In this document: in pieces, positions 1-10,172 of the stretch | Numbering within the stretch: the first letter of the stretch is position 1 | How the letters are laid out: every line of letters starts with the position of its first letter | Source: Orbicella faveolata | Lineage: Eukaryota > Cnidaria > Anthozoa > Scleractinia > Merulinidae | Assembly: GCF_002042975.1 (NCBI RefSeq) | Contig: NW_018150050.1 | Coordinates: 1,067,984 to 1,131,983 of the forward strand | Direction: 5' to 3' | DNA: 64,000 bases | Position numbers and translations under genes: made by a program | The notes under the pieces: model-generated | Told to the model about the DNA's origin: nothing | Databases searched by the model: none | The model's input: the letters and a program-made list of their open reading frames with translations, nothing else

Positions 1-221
1 GATTACAACTGAGCTTCGAGCTATAACAGAATACTAAATAGGCTAAAGCACCGTGGGAACAGGTCCCTGGAGGCACGTGCTAATGCATATTATAACAGGT
101 ATCTTAAGTAAGAGGAAGTACAATGAGTTGTGTTCCTCAGAAATGTTTGAATTTGATCTTCCCACGGGAAAGCAAAGGTGAACAGAGTTCAAAATAGGTT
201 GTAAGGTGCCCTCATCAGTAC
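1..221. other. No gene recognised at the left edge
   Basis: All frames are interrupted here. The codon-like composition suggests it may be the decayed start of the repeat-type ORF that follows, but I cannot support a boundary. Confidence 0.3.
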
Positions 222-973
222 TTGATGAAATTCATATCAGAGCAAGAGATTGGGACCCTTCACAATATACCTCAGGCCAGGGCCAATAGTGAAATTGAGA
301 AGGAAAGTGAAGATGTCAACCAGAATCTCTTACCACTTGTAGCCGGTCATTTTACTGACTTAGAAGAGCGTTTGTTACAAATGGCTGATTTGTATCTTCA
401 TATTGACAGTCACAGGCCAAATTTTCTGAATTGGTTTGGAAAGGAAAACGGCAATTTTTTAGTGGCAATTGGAACTGATGGTGCTCCTTTTGGAAAATGT
501 AACAAGGCATGTGCTTGGCTGGTTTCCTTTTTAATGTCACAGAAAGAGTATCAAGCCCTTATGACAACTTCCTAATTTGTGGTGGTAACTGTGGTGAAGG
601 TCACCTATCAATGAGAGAGTAAGACAAACTTCTAAGATCTCAGATCAGTGTTTTGGAAAAGAAAACATCCACTGTAAAAGATCAAAAGGTAAATTTTACC
701 TTCAAGCTTGTCCCTTCTGATATGAAATGGCTGAGTAAATTTTCAGGCGAAATAAGTAATGCAGCTACATACCCAAACCTCTCAGCCAATGTAAATCAGA
801 AAGATTTGTCAGAAAGAGGGTGTACTCTCGGCCCTGGTCCAAGAGATAAATGGAAACCTTGGGCTTATGATTTTAGAATGAAGGTTGCTTACAAAGTTGC
901 TAACAAACCTTTTTTCACTAATATAAATCTCCTTGTTTTTCTGATCACCTCTGTGAAAAAGTTATCGTTGTAG
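222..973 (+). pseudogene. Broken repeat-type ORF pair of unknown family
   Basis: Two open stretches, 222-575 and about 650-900, read like pieces of one protein. The first carries a conserved-looking patch (IGTDGAPFG, then ACAWLVSFL). The second carries DMKWLSKFSGEI and a W-K-P-W motif followed by a basic helix. I recall similar combinations in uncharacterised proteins that occur in many copies in cnidarian genomes, which suggests a mobile-element gene, but I cannot name the family and assign no function. The copy is broken. It lies immediately upstream of the THAP gene on the same strand, yet a THAP domain would be expected at the N-terminus of a transposase, so the two are probably separate. 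Confidence is in the coding character, not the identity. Confidence 0.45.
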
Positions 974-1156
974 TTATTTTTGTTAATTTTATATGAATTT
1001 TCAAAGTTGCAAAATTTGGCCCTTTTTACTCCCACCACCAAGCAATTGGAAGAATGGGCTCTAGTTATCTGTGACATCATCGAAGGACAACAACTCGTGT
1101 AAAAGCAAAGGAATCGTGGGCCATGATAGTCATTTGTGTGAGAAAGAAGCTTTGTT

Positions 1157-2052
1157 ATGCCTGATAGATGTGTAGTGTATGGCTGCAGCAAAACAGCAAA
1201 CCCTGACAGTGGAATTGGCCTGCATAAAATTCTGTTTTTTGGAGATGAACATCCAGAATGCATTAGAAGAAGAAAGAAATGGGTCGACTTTGTGCTTCAC
1301 AGATGGCCCTATTGGAAACCTATGAACCGTTCGAAGATCTGCTCTCTGCACTTTAGAAGGGAGGATTTTTCCCAGATGTTTACTGCTCTTCCTGGGCAAA
1401 AAAAGCCAACACCACCGAGGTTGATGGCAGACGATCTTGGGCCGTGTGCCTTCCCAACAATTCAGGCAAACGACCCTGAATTCGGGAAGATAGACTGTTC
1501 GCCTTTGACTTTGCTGAAAAGAACAAAAAGAATGGTGAGATATAGAAGTTAAAAGTAATCCTGACTGGATATGAAACTGCTCTGCTTGTGTCATGAATAG
1601 TCAAAAGTTCGTAGTCTTGATTATACATTTTCGTTTCCCGTAGGTTGTCAAAGATGAGATGGAGAAGAATGAAAAAACCGAGGAGCCCAGACGTGGCAAA
1701 AATTCCGCAAAAGGTGACACCCACGTGGAAACCATGAGCTTACCTGAGTGCTCCTCCGAATATGCTGCCTTTCCGAAGGAATCTCCCATGGATCAGCAGA
1801 TCTATTTAAATACTCCCATTGTCAGCACTGAATCTCTTAAAAGCTCAAACTTGAATATAAATACGTTCCGATCAGAGAGTATTTATATCCATGAAGAAGC
1901 CTCCAATGACTTGGATGCAGAGAGAACAAAATCAAGTGAACTGCTGAAGAACAAAATCAGGATACTAACGAACAAAGTTAAGCTGCTTCAGTCCAAGTTG
2001 TCTAAACACAGGGAAGACAAGAAGAAAATAAAGCGAGTAAAGCGAAGGCTTG
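1157..2052 (+). CDS. THAP-domain zinc-finger protein with coiled coil (two exons, 3' end open)
   Basis: Exon 1 (1157-1534) ends in phase 0 at a GTGAGA donor. Exon 2 (1644-2052) follows a TAG acceptor and ends in phase 1 at GTAAGA. Together they encode 262 residues. Residues 1 to about 103 form a THAP domain, a C2CH zinc-coordinating DNA-binding fold: C5, C10, C62 and H65, a conserved W42, and a closing CAFPT close to the usual AVPT motif. The 51-residue gap between C10 and C62 is at the long edge for the family. Residues about 215-262 are a Lys/Glu-rich coiled coil, often used by THAP proteins to dimerise. The middle is acidic and low in structure. A final exon is needed; 2441-2560 could supply an acidic tail. 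THAP domains occur both in host regulators and in P-type transposases; no transposase core is visible here, so a host or domesticated gene is the likelier reading. Confidence 0.72.
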
Positions 2053-3029
2053 GTAAGAGCGTTACTGTAATATATTTGGAGAGCTTATACCTAAATGCTT
2101 ATACGTGTGGTTCTAGGTGCCCTGTCAATCACCACTCATGTTTGATTTAGAAAATTATACCAGCTCGGCCTGGCAATTTATCTAAATATGGGCATGACTT
2201 TCCTATTATTTGCCTCTCTTGATTATGTTCATGTAATTGCAGTTGTCTATTTCAAGGAGAATAGGTACCTCTGGTGTACGGGTACAACATGTAAGTGCCA
2301 GATTAGTCCCCGCCAAATTTTGTTTTTCTGTAATCAAAATTACAATAGTCTGGAGGTGTGTAGCATAAAGAGAGTTAATGGTATCTATTTATACCTCATT
2401 TTTCCTTGCATCAGAGAGTAGTTTGCAGTATCACACATGAGAAACGGGTGATGAAATTAATTCAAAGGAAATAAAAGATGAGAATGGTGATAGGGAGGAT
2501 GACAAGGAAAACTTGGTTTCTGCATGTGAGGAGGCAGACTCAGAAGAAGAAAGTACATGACACTGAAACAGACCAGACCACAGAAACAGAGACAGGAAGA
2601 AGACTGCTAAAAAAACCTGATCTGTAAGTGAAGTTAAATATTCGACAAATAGTTGAGATCACCAGTCTCTAGTCTAGATAGAGACATGGGTAACTCGCTT
2701 TCTATTCTGTGCCCTCATCAACTATCACGCCTTATAGTTCATCACTAAATTTTCTCCAATTCTTATTGGTTTAAATTGATCATGTGATGCAATAGTGTTC
2801 ATCTGCAGAGAGACACTATCAGCCCATAGTGCCAGTCCAAGGAAAATACCCAGATTGAAAGTACTCATCCATGACAAAATGTTCTGTAAACAAGTGACCT
2901 TTTGGAAAAAATAACTGAAATTTTATTAAGTGGGTTTTGTTTATTTTCCTTTTTACATTTTACATCTGGCTTTCACCGCTTTCATCTAAAAGAGTTGAAA
3001 ATAATTCAATATTATTTTTGAATTGGCAC
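2053..3029. other. THAP gene 3' flank; possible acidic last exon
   Basis: The frame 2441-2560 is open for 39 codons and rich in Asp, Glu and Lys (DENGDREDDKEN), then stops. It could be the last exon of the THAP gene because an AG just before it restores phase, but the acceptor is poor. From 2561 to 3029 I see no gene. Confidence 0.3.
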
Positions 3030-4307
3030 GCGGGATAGCGTTAGGGATAGCCTTCCAGTTGGCATTTGCACTATCAAAGAAATCTGCCAATCCAACTCAA
3101 CCGTAATGATTTGACCATTGTTCAGAAGTTTATATAATTTAAGTCGCTGTCAGATATTGGTTGATAAATGATCTGTCTCTCTATGTCATCCTTTTGTTTC
3201 TCCACAAAAAAGCAAAAAGTTCAGCTTGAGTTTTGTGGATCACAGGTTCAGGGACAGTTAACATTGATGCTGCATAAATCAATTGAGAGACACCCACTGT
3301 CTTCGCCAGCATTGAACGTCCATACAGTGAGAGATTTTGTGTTTGCCAAATATTCAGTTTCGTCTTCATTTTACGAATTTTACTGAAGAAATTTTCCTCA
3401 TTGTTTTTGTCTCCATCATATGATAAAAACATACCAAGAACCTTAATAGGTTCTGTTATGCACTTGAAACCCATAGTTCTGTCCTTATTACCTTTTCAAG
3501 AACCGATCTACATTATCTTTGTTTTGGTTTTGTTCAGGTTCAGGCCTGATAATGCACCGAAGCTATTGATTATCTGAGGTGATGTTTTGAGAGATGCTAT
3601 AGTGCTTGAGATCACAGTTGTATCGTCTGCAAATTGCATCAATCTTGCTTCATGGGAGTTAGGTAGTATTATACCCTTACAGTCGGGATCATGGCGGCAT
3701 TTTAGTGCCAGAATTTCCACTGTAAGTACAAATAAAGGACTTGACGGACATCCTTGCCGTATACCCCCAGAGACTTTAAAATAATTTGTCATGTACCTGC
3801 CATTCATCACTCCACTTTCGATATTGTTGTAGAGAATCGAGACCCACTTTCTGATCTTAGGCCCGAAGTTGAAGATTTCTAAGGCTTGATGGAGAAAGCT
3901 CCATTCTAAAGTATCAAAGGCTTTTTCGAAGTCTATGAAAAGGAGAATTCCAGGGATTTTCTTAGTATTGGTAAAGTTCATTAGGTCACCTAAGAGGCGG
4001 ATGTTCTGTGCGATGTAACTTCCTTTTATAAAGCCAGTTTGATCGGAATAAATTTAAGTCGGAAGTGAGGGTTTGATGCACGTTGCTATTATCCTAGCGA
4101 GAATTTTATAGTCGACATTAAGAAGGGTTATTGGGCACCAGCATGTTATTTCTTTCAAGTTTTCCTTACTTTTTGGTATGAGGGAAATGATTCCTCTTCT
4201 TTGGGAGATTGAGAGTTGGTTTTCATGGAAGGCTTCATTGTAGCAATCCAGAAGATTTCCTCCAAGCAGGTCTAAAAAGACTTCATAAAATTCAACTGAA
4301 AAACCGT
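3030..4307 (-). mobile_element. L1-type LINE, copy A: reverse transcriptase and downstream part
   Basis: Read on the minus strand, this holds the reverse transcriptase core: FIDFEKAFDTLEW, GGIRQGCPSSPLFVL and the catalytic FADDT box at about 3630. The post-RT region follows (FLWRNKRM, then ADFFDSANANWKAIPNA near 3030-3100). It begins abruptly inside the RT domain at the single N (4308) and lacks endonuclease and ORF1. Frames are broken, so it is dead. It repeats part of copy B: 4066-4300 matches 5225-5490 with scattered substitutions. Confidence 0.85.
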
Positions 4308-4802
4308 NAGTGAACTTGGTATAGCAGCAATAATTTGAAAGTATTGCAGGTAATTGACTTTCAAACCAAATTTTTCATTGAATTCACCAAGAGATAAGAA
4401 TTTTCTGTCTTTATTTAAGAGGTCTTGCACAAAACAAATTCCACTCTTGAACCAAGTTTTCCAAAACAGTGTTTTTTGATTAATTGTTATGTCCTTCTTT
4501 CTCCAAATCACAGTTGTATCGTCTGCAAATTGCATCAATCTTGCTTCACGCGAGTTAGGTAGTATGATACCCTTACAGTCCAGATCATGGCGGAGTTTTA
4601 GTGCCAGAATTTCCACTGCAAGTACAAATAAAAAGGGACTTAACAGACATCCTTGCCGTACACCTCTAGTGACTTTAAAATAATTTGTCATGTACCCGCC
4701 GTTCATCACTTCACTTTCGATATCGTTGTAGAGAATTGAGACCCACTTTCTGATCTTGAGGATTTCTAAGGCTTGATGGAGAAAACTCCATTGTTAAGTA
4801 TC

Positions 4803-5086
4803 TGTTAAAGATTCATGGCTGCACTACTCATAGGTGGGTGACAAAAATGGAAATTCATATCATGACAAGGACCATGACAGTAATCAACAACCAAACAGAT
4901 TAATGTAACTAAGCTTGAGCGACAAGTTGATCACGTGAACATAGAATACATTTACAATAAGGAATGATCTGTAATTCAGAGTAGAAAACCAACCTGTTCG
5001 GTGACGGTTGAGATTTTTGGTGAGCTTTGTGACAAATAAAAGATTTGAGACAAGACTAGTGTTGGGTGAACTGGTGATTTCCAACA
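4803..5086 (-). mobile_element. Solo LTR with 5-bp target-site duplication
   Basis: A 284-bp segment absent from the paralogous LINE copy A interrupts copy B. It is flanked by GTATC at 4798-4802 and 5087-5091. On the minus strand it begins TGTTGGAAATCA and ends TTTAACA, giving TG...CA termini. TG...CA ends with a 5-bp duplication are typical of LTR retrotransposons, and a TGTTGG start is common among Copia LTRs. No internal region is present, so it is a fossil solo LTR younger than the LINE it sits in. Strand and family are inferred. Confidence 0.7.
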
Positions 5087-6911
5087 GTATCAAAGGTTTT
5101 TTCGAAGTCTATAAAAAGAAGAATTCCAGGGATTTTGTTAGCACCGGTAAAGTTTATTAGGTCATCTAAGAGGCGGATGTTCTGTCCGATGTACCTTTCT
5201 TTTATAAAGCCAGTTTGATCGGAATGAATTAAAGACAGAAGTGAGGGTTCGATGCGCGTCGCTATCATCCTAGCGAGAATTTTATAGTCGACATCAAGAA
5301 GGGTTATTGGGTGCCAGCATGCTATTTCATTCAAGTTTTCCTCACTTTTTGGTAAGAGGGAAATGACTCCTCTTCTTTGCGAGATTGAGAGTTGGTTTTC
5401 ATGGAAGGCTTCATTGTAGCAATCCAGAAGATTTCCTCCAAGCAGGTCTAAAAAGACTTCATAAAATTCAACTGAAAAACCGTTGTCGCTCGGCATTTTG
5501 TTTCTCTGAAAGAGTGTTATAAGTCTCTTAATTTCCTCCATTGTAAGATCATTTTCCATCTCAATTTGTTCTTCGTTAGTTAACCTTGGAATCTCTACGT
5601 CTTTTGCAAACTGGTTAAAGGTTACTCTTTGAACATTACCACTTTGGACAATTTTAGAGAAGTGGTCTTCAATTTTCTTGTTTACCTCCTTGAAATTGGT
5701 AAGTATTTAATCGTTCTCATCCTTAAGCTCCTTAACTATCTTTCTATCGTAATTCTGTTTCTCCAGGTTGAAGAAATATTTTGCTGGCTTCTCTCCTTGC
5801 TCAAACCATCTTGCTTTGGATCTAAACATAGCCTCTTTTCCTTTTGAATCGTACATATCTTTTAATTCTTTCTTAGCTAATTTGTAGTTATTCAATAAGT
5901 TTTGATTGAAATATTGATTGTCACATATTTGCTGGTCTAACTTTTGGATTTCTTCCTGCAGTTCAATTTCCTGTCTTTTTAAAATTAATCTTTTATTTTT
6001 GGAGTATTGAATGGTTTTAGAGCAAATTTCCATTTTAATCATTTTCCAAAGAAGCTTTTCACTTCTAACATCTTTGTATTTATCCAGAATTTTGGGGTAA
6101 AGTGTGTTGATAAGATTTATGTAGTCTTGGTCTTCTAATAATAATTATTGATGATTGAATTTCCACGATCCCGCATCCCTTTTAAATTCCCCTTGGATTT
6201 CAAAAGACAAGAAAATTGCTTTGAGGTCAGGTGCGATGGATGGTTGGATCTCTGCTCTTTTTGCGTTTATGGCTATTGTATTGGAGACAAGAAAGTAGTC
6301 AATCCTAGAATTAAGCTTTAAACTTTTCAACTCGTACGTAAAGGCTTTGGTGTTTGGATGAAGCTTACGATATATGTCAACTAGGTCTAATTCTTCCATA
6401 AGATCGATAATGGAGTTTCTGTAGTTTGTTTCTTTCCACCGAAGGCTGCCAAATTTGGGAACAGAGAACCATTCCAATTGCCTGTTATAATTATCTTCAT
6501 AATATCAGTTTTCAAGATCAGATTGGCACCTAGACTTCTGATAAATAGCTCTTGTTCCGTACCTTTATTTGGAGAATAAATAATGGTAACAAAAAGCTGT
6601 TTGTCACCTATGTTGCCTTTTGCAATTATATATCTTCTGTTTCGGTCAGTGTGCACAGTACCAAGAGAAAATCCAGAGTTTATGCTTAGAAGCATACATA
6701 CACCTCTAGAGTGTTCAGAGCCATATGGAAATATAATTTGTCCTCCCCATTTGGCAGACCGTATCTTCTCGTCGTCTTCCCTGGAAAAGTTTCCTGAAGA
6801 CAGTACAAAGTTGCTTTTTTGATTCTTAACATATGAAAAGAGTGATCTTCTCTTGACTTGATTTCATAACCCCCTTACATTCAAAGATATTATCTTAACA
6901 CGGTTAGCCAT
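5087..6911 (-). pseudogene. LINE ORF2, endonuclease and N-terminal RT part
   Basis: ORF2 opens with ATG at 6911 (MANRVKIISLNVRGL), the classic start of an APE-like endonuclease, but a stop follows directly after that motif. Further endonuclease pieces are IIYSPNKGTEQELF near 6550 and NSRIDYFLVSN near 6300. An RT entry segment (WHPITLLDVDYKILARMIA, SDQTGFIKERYIGQNI) lies at 5150-5320. Several frameshifts and stops separate the pieces. Confidence 0.75.
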
Positions 6912-7253
6912 AATCTAAAACAAGTAAGTGACAAAGGTTGGGTATTATCGGATTGTTCAACTTAGTATCGACACAATTGTAGCAGCGAAAAAAGGTAAAA
7001 AAGAAAAAAAGACAAAGAACAACACAACACGTACACAGATAATTCACATACACAGATAATTTATAAGAACAGTATAAACAAATAAACAAAAGCTATTTTC
7101 AAAAAAAGCCTCTCCTGGGAACAGCAATCAAACAAAGAGGTCTGCATAATGAGAGGTAAATTACAATAGTATATTGTAATTATATGGGACAGTTCTGTTG
7201 AACAAAAGAGATTTGCTAAAGTAGTTCCATTGGGAAGAGAAGAGAGGAAACAC

Positions 7254-8164
7254 CTACAGTTTTTCCAGATCTTCGACGTTGTTGATCCTGATTACATAGT
7301 CTAAAGATAAATCGGGTTTAACAAAAATTTTTCCATCAGTGGTCCATACTTTCCATCCTTTACGTAACTGTTTTTTGTCGCGAACTTTCTTGAATAAAGG
7401 AGCTCTTTGGGCAGTTAGATTTTCATTTATGTAAATTCGACTTTCAGCACCTGAAATGTGTCAACATTTAACTTGCATAATTTCCGATGACCTTACTGTA
7501 ATAGTTATTAAAGCGAACGATTATTGGATTTAGTTGAAGATCACCTTTTTTGAAGCGGTGGACAATGTCAATGTCTTCAGATCCTACGTCTGTATCAATG
7601 CTTCATGCCAATTTGATGACAATGTCCTCAAGATCCTCACCATGCACCACTTGGATTCCACCAATTTCCAGATTGTATTTTCTGGTGTATTGTTCAAGAT
7701 CGTCGTGTTTTGTGTTCAATTCGTGGATTTTTTTCTTCCAGTTGTACATTCTTCATTAGGCCTTCTTGAAGTTTTCTTTCCATGTTACTCATTTTTTCTT
7801 GCAGTACAAAGTTATTCTTTTCCATTGCATCCATTTTAGTTTGCAGAGCTGAATTGCTTTTGGAAAGATCATCAATCTTGGCTTGCAAAAATTCAAGGGA
7901 CGCCCGAAGTTCATTGTAATTACATTGCAAAGCCTTAAAATCATTAATCAGGTTGTTGGTGTTGTCCTCTATTCGCATGAGTACCCTCCACGTGTCAGAA
8001 GAAGTCGAACTCGTTTCGTCTTGTTCAATTTGTGCCGCCATGAATGACTTGGTCAGGAAGCTGACCTCGCCTGAATTGTTGCGTTTCGTCTCTTGCTTTG
8101 GTGAAGTATTGCTATTTGAACCACTGCTGGCTTTTCTCTTCTTTCTCCTTGTTGGTTTACCCAT
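7254..8164 (-). pseudogene. LINE ORF1 (coiled-coil RNA-binding protein), frameshifted
   Basis: The start codon is at 8164 and the first 150 residues are open. A basic N-terminus (MGKPTRRKKRKASSG) precedes a long heptad region (residues about 55-140), as in L1-type ORF1 trimers. The frame then shifts near 7700. The C-terminal part is recognisable in other frames down to a stop at 7254-7256, including AESRIYINENLTAQRAPLF and a final NNVEDLEKL. Family knowledge: ORF1p coats its own RNA. The copy is inactive. Confidence 0.75.
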
Positions 8165-8285
8165 ACTGGGTTATTTTCATCTTGAAAAAACCTCCTGTAT
8201 CGCGGAGCTCAGCAAAGCACGTCCATTCACAGTGACCGCTCGACCCAATCAACTATAATTATACTAATTTTTATGAATTTTGCAG

Positions 8286-10121
8286 GAGCGAGACATCCAG
8301 TATGGGAAAGTGAGTGTTCTGGAAGAGGAAATCCTTCATCGACAGCGGAACTACAACAACCTTGTAAACGAACAGGAAAGGTTACTGAAAGAAAAAGCAG
8401 AGCAGGACCATAGGCTACAAAGGGAAATTCAGGATAGACTTTGCCTGAAAATGGTTAAGATTTACTGTTTTGTTTAACAGGCCATTTCTGAGTTACCTTG
8501 TGCCTCTGTTTCAAAACGAGTCCTCATGCAAAACCTTTCATATTAAACTGAGTTTGATTTGCTTGAAAAAGAACCTTTAGGGGAAACTCATTTTCATATT
8601 GAATGGACTTGCACGAAGACTTGTTTTGACACAGAGGCAAAAGGCAACTCGGAAATGGTCCATTTATATTTTAGGAATAAAAATAGCTTTTCAAACAATT
8701 GGCCTTCGAAGAAATTGGTAAGTTTTTGGAGCCAGAAACTGTTCCAAAATTAATTTAAAAATTACCCTTCTCGATTTTATTAATCACACCTTACATACAA
8801 GAAGACAAATAAAAATCATTGAATGAAGTTGATGCATACAGTATAGAGGAGACATTTACAACTTTCTTTGACTCCCTAACTAGCACACTAACAAAAACAA
8901 AGTTGTTGACCGCATAGTATTATATTTTAACTCTATGTCACCAGCAATAATTATTTTGGCCCCATACATTTCTCCTGCAACTCGTAATGTTTGGTCAGTC
9001 AAAGTTGACAATTATGTGCTCACAAATAAGGCCTAACCAACTTCAGTCATTAACACACAGTAACTGCTTTTGCAAACTATGACTATTCCAGCTGAGTGAG
9101 ATTAGTGCCATCTTATGTCATCCTGTACTCTTGTAAAGAGTTGCCTTTTTCCCATAACCACCTGTTTCTTGAGAAAGTTTGCAGAGGCTGTTTTATGAGT
9201 ATATCTACCCTTCAAACCAGCCAACCCACCAGTCATTAGATCTTCTGTTTGTGTCCATTCATCCATTTGTCAATCTGTCCATCTGTAACACAAATGTATT
9301 GTATTCCTTCTAGGTTAACGATCTCCTTAGAGAAGAGTCATCAAATGTTAAGGAAGCATTTCAGAAGCTTGAAGAGTTCACTAATTCTGTGGAGCAAAGA
9401 TCAAAAGATATGAGCCTGGAACTGGATCAGTGTAGACCTGAAAACCCAACAGGCAACATTGAAGAGGTGGCATTACTGTGTACTAGTTTACTAGATTTAG
9501 TTTTCATCTCCTCCTCTTTCTTTTCCAGTCCCAAACTAAGATCATTATTAAGTATGGATCAAAAGTTAATGGTTGTAAAATGATTTATTGTTAATCAAAT
9601 TTCCTAGTGGTTTGAAATATTTTATTGTCAGAATGTAAGTCATAAAACATTTAAAATAGAATGATGTGATTTTACATATGTATCTTAGTTAAGTCATGGG
9701 ACATTTTTTCCATTCACAAAATTAATGTGATTGGTCCACATGACTGATGACATGGAAGTTTGACCAGTCCATCCTCATTCAGGCCAGCATTGGCAAATAG
9801 CCGGCCGTTATTTTCAGCCCTGGCTGGAGCTGAAATGATTGACAATTTTGAATTTCCTTGTAGGTGGTAAATGAGAAAAGTCAGAATGGAAGGCTTCTGT
9901 TGAAGATTGAAAGTGCTGAAAGCCATTGTGAAAACTTAAGAAGGTATTTTTAACATTAAACTAAATACCGGTAGAAATGTTGTAAGTATGAAACAACGAA
10001 AATTAATGGCCATCACATGTGGTGAACAATTTACTGGGAAATTACTTTTTAGCAAAAAAAAAATCAAGACTGCAGTAGGATTCAAACCAGGTTCCTCTAT
10101 TATACCAGGGTATTGCTGAAC

Positions 10122-10172
<51 letters not shown>

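Larger units (their letters stand above)
4309..8260 (-). mobile_element. L1-type LINE, copy B: ORF1, endonuclease, RT pieces
   Basis: On the minus strand the order is 5' region (8260-8165), ORF1 (8164-7254), AP-type endonuclease (from 6911), RT N-terminal part (5559-5087), the solo LTR insertion, RT core with FADDT (4797-4507), then a jump to post-RT sequence (FLSLGEFNEKFG, 4495-4311). The jump from FADDTTVI straight to post-RT sequence shows an internal deletion. Coiled-coil ORF1 plus APE endonuclease and the RT motifs place it in the L1/Tx1 group by inference. The 5' end sits about 25 bp before the first visible exon of the coiled-coil host gene. Confidence 0.85.
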
